Assembly: GCF_030814995.1 (NCBI RefSeq)
Contig: NZ_JAUSVX010000001.1
Coordinates: forward strand, 1,302,001 to 1,366,000
Length of the DNA: 64,000 nucleotides
Source: Labrys wisconsinensis
Lineage (GTDB): Bacteria; Pseudomonadota; Alphaproteobacteria; Rhizobiales; Labraceae
Reading direction: 5' to 3'
Part shown: piece after piece, positions 62,311 through 64,000 of the stretch
Numbering within the stretch: position 1 is the stretch's first letter
Layout: each line of letters starts with the position of its first letter
Made by a program: the position numbers and the translations under genes
The notes under the pieces: model-generated
Seen by the model: the letters and a program-made list of their open reading frames with translations, nothing else
The model's database searches: none
Told to the model about the DNA's origin: nothing

Positions 62311-63585
62311 CTACGGCCCGGCGGGCGCTTCCCCACCGGCGGCCGCGTCCGGCGGCGGGCGCGGCCAGCGGAAATCGTCGGCACGGCCTTCCTTCGGCGC
62401 CAGCGCCTCGCCGCGCAGCAGCACCCTGGCGGCGGAAGGGTCGGCGTTCGGCGGGAAGGGCGCGGGCGCGGTGCGGGCCGTGGTGGCGACCTGCGCCGGG
62501 CCGGCGGGCGCACCGCCGAGCAGCCCGCCGCCGGCGGTGGGCTCGACCGGGTCGAGCGGCTGCACCGGGCCGAATTCCGGCTTCTCCGGCTCGGGCGCTT
62601 CCAGGGCGGCGCCGGGGGCGGGCGCCCCGGCTGCCGCCGGCGCCTCCTTGTCGGTGGGGGCGAGCAGGGCGGTCGGCGGCGGGGCCGCCGCCGCCGGCGC
62701 CGCGTTCAGCACGCGGCGCAGCTCGCGCTCGACGTAATGGGCGGCGACCTGCGCGCCGGCTTTGGAGAAATGCACGCCGTCGCCCAGGCGCAGCTTGGTG
62801 ATCTGGCCGTTCAGGTCCGGCCCCGAGACGGCATAGTCGCCGTCGTCGTTGACGAAGCTGTCCCAGATGTCGACATAGGTGCAGCCCGCCGCCTCGCAGC
62901 GCTCGCGATAGATCGCGTTGAACGACACCATGCCGGCGCTGAGGCTTGGGCTGCGCATCGGCGGCAAACCGACCCAGACGGTCTTGATGCCCTTGGCCTT
63001 CAGCTGGGCGAGCATGCCGTCGACCCGCTTGACATAGGCGGCGCGCCAGGCGTCGGTGTCCAGGTCATAGGTGGTGCCGTTGTCGCGCAGGGGCTGCCGG
63101 TCGTTGGATCCGATCAGGATCACCGCGGCGGCGATCGTGTCGCCCGAGGCCAGCACCTTGGCGAGCTCCTTGTCCCAGTCGTAGAAATCGTCGCGCACCA
63201 GGCCGGAGGACGCCTTGGTGCGCGATACCACGGCGATGTCGGGCCGGTCGGCGAACTGGGTCGAGAGGCCCCCGGCCAGGAGATCGGCCAGGGAATCGCC
63301 GATGACGTCGACGAAGATCGAGGGCGCCACCGCCGGCTCCTTGGGCTGCTCCTGCACCTTCTGCGGCGCGGGTGTCGCGAAGGGCGAGGCGCGTGGCTTG
63401 CGACGCGGCTTGACCGGCACGAAGCGCGGGCGCGCCTGCCGGTCCGGCTCGTAGCGCGGGCGCTCGGGCTCTCCGCCGAACAGCCGCTCCAGGAAGCCGG
63501 TGAAGCCGCCCTGCGCCAGCGCCGGAGCCGCGCCGCAGAGCGCCAGCCCGAGGAGACACAGCACGAGGAAGGAGACCCGACGCAT
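62311..63585 (-). CDS. DUF459/SGNH-hydrolase family exported protein
   Basis: A 424-residue periplasmic protein: signal peptide (VLCLLGLALCGAAPALAQ, residues about 8-25), a basic proline-rich segment (about 40-85), then an SGNH/GDSL-like domain. Ser is in VIGDSLADLLAGG (block I, about 95-107), Asn in LIGSNDRQPLRDNG (block III) and Asp/His in LGDGVHFSKAG (block V). A long Ala/Pro-rich tail with low complexity ends the protein. DUF459 proteins are thought to modify envelope polysaccharides or peptidoglycan. It lies directly upstream of the lytic transglycosylase stop, 77 bases away. Confidence 0.88.
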   Translation of the reverse strand: MRRVSFLVLCLLGLALCGAAPALAQGGFTGFLERLFGGEPERPRYEPDRQARPRFVPVKPRRKPRASPFATPAPQKVQEQPKEPAVAPSIFVDVIGDSLADLLAGGLSTQFADRPDIAVVSRTKASSGLVRDDFYDWDKELAKVLASGDTIAAAVILIGSNDRQPLRDNGTTYDLDTDAWRAAYVKRVDGMLAQLKAKGIKTVWVGLPPMRSPSLSAGMVSFNAIYRERCEAAGCTYVDIWDSFVNDDGDYAVSGPDLNGQITKLRLGDGVHFSKAGAQVAAHYVERELRRVLNAAPAAAAPPPTALLAPTDKEAPAAAGAPAPGAALEAPEPEKPEFGPVQPLDPVEPTAGGGLLGGAPAGPAQVATTARTAPAPFPPNADPSAARVLLRGEALAPKEGRADDFRWPRPPPDAAAGGEAPAGP

Positions 63586-63662
63586 GGCCCGCCAATATCA
63601 CGATGATCGCGGCGCGGCGATGGCGCGCGCCGCCCGGTGCGCCGCCATGCGGCCGGGCCGCC

Positions 63663-64000
63663 TCACGGCACCGCGCCCATGCGCTGCAGCAGCGCCGATG
63701 TGGCATAGCCGTCGGCGGTGAGGCCGACCGAGGCCTGCCAGGCGCGCACCGCCGCCCGCGTCCCGGGCCCGACCTTGCCGTCGATGGTGTCGACGGAAAA
63801 GCCGAGCGCCACCAGCCGGCGCTGCATCGCCTCGAGCTGGACGCGCGTCAGCGCCTTGTCGTCCGCCGGCCAGGTGCCGGCGACCGGCCCGCCGCCGCGG
63901 ATGCGGTCGGCCAGCAGTCCGACCGACAGGGTGTAGCTGTCGGAGATGTTGTAGCTCTTGATCGCCCAGTAGTTCTCCAGGGTCAGGAAGGCCGGGCCGC
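63663..64000 (-). CDS. Lytic murein transglycosylase, C-terminal part
   Basis: The last 112 codons of a membrane-bound or secreted lytic transglycosylase (MltB/SltB type), truncated by the window edge. The visible part starts in the transglycosylase domain (FLTLENYWAIKSYNISDSYT, then LADRIRGGGP) and ends in a peptidoglycan-binding domain (VQLEAMQRRLVALGFSVDTI, then GTRAAVRAWQASVGL). The stop is TGA at 63663-63665. It probably forms a unit with the DUF459 gene downstream, both acting on peptidoglycan. Confidence 0.9.
   Translation of the reverse strand, partial: GPAFLTLENYWAIKSYNISDSYTLSVGLLADRIRGGGPVAGTWPADDKALTRVQLEAMQRRLVALGFSVDTIDGKVGPGTRAAVRAWQASVGLTADGYATSALLQRMGAVP

Overview
This 64 kb window is high-GC, tightly packed chromosomal DNA. 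Gene content, GC-rich third codon positions and conserved gene clusters point to an alphaproteobacterium, most likely of the order Hyphomicrobiales (Rhizobiales). The main clues are an Omp19-type lipoprotein, the argH-lptM-lysA cluster with a divergent TlpA-type thioredoxin, the nadD-rsfS-rlmH cluster, and a rhamnose locus in the Rhizobium leguminosarum arrangement (rhaD-rhaI divergent from rhaR-S-T-P-Q-M-K). A genus cannot be fixed from the sequence alone. No rRNA, tRNA, CRISPR array or intact insertion sequence was seen.

Layout. 1-2.1 kb: end of a histidine-degradation operon (hutU, HutD family). 2.1-4.1 kb: an XRE-type regulator divergent from a membrane fatty-acid desaturase. 4.1-10.1 kb: Omp19-like lipoprotein, a tiny secreted or membrane protein, and a succinate dehydrogenase operon (sdhC-sdhD-sdhA, then an alpha/beta hydrolase and a DUF3052 gene, then sdhB). 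10.2-13.6 kb: YkvA-like and membrane proteins and a LemA-TPM-TPM trio. 13.6-20 kb: orphan modC, FAD oxidoreductase, dsbB, YqaA-like protein, an EnvC-like protein with a degenerate LytM domain, and ctpA with a strong terminator. 20-29.4 kb: homocysteine methyltransferase, lysA, lptM, argH, TlpA-like protein, rlmH, rsfS, a methyltransferase, nadD and leuC. 29.5-31.1 kb: a truncated Uma2-like remnant, a methyltransferase and a LysE exporter.

31.3-42.8 kb is a complete L-rhamnose uptake and catabolism locus: importer RhaSTPQ, mutarotase RhaM, kinase RhaK, isomerase RhaI, bifunctional aldolase/dehydrogenase RhaD and DeoR-type repressor RhaR. Three of its intergenic gaps carry long inverted-repeat elements of three different families. 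Two of those families recur elsewhere in the window. 43.2-49.4 kb is gltBD (glutamate synthase).

49.6-64 kb is the accessory part. It holds a secreted beta/gamma-crystallin-like protein with two NDQISS calcium-site signatures and an unknown secreted protein. It then holds a sugar-type ABC importer under a ROK regulator, followed by a small protein resembling the beta subunit of C-glycoside deglycosidases and a TIM-barrel protein with the expected E-D-H-E metal set. I read that unit as a probable C-glycoside (or 3-keto-glycoside) utilisation operon. Next comes what looks like a polymorphic-toxin locus: a 1063-residue protein with a GC-rich, phage-virion-like N-terminal part, an internal duplicated domain and an AT-rich C-terminal tip resembling a nuclease toxin domain. 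It is followed by three small immunity-like genes (Imm7-like, DUF6572-like, Imm35-like). The window closes with a DUF459/SGNH hydrolase and the C-terminus of a lytic murein transglycosylase. The two accessory systems, the C-glycoside operon and the toxin/immunity cluster, are the parts most worth following up.
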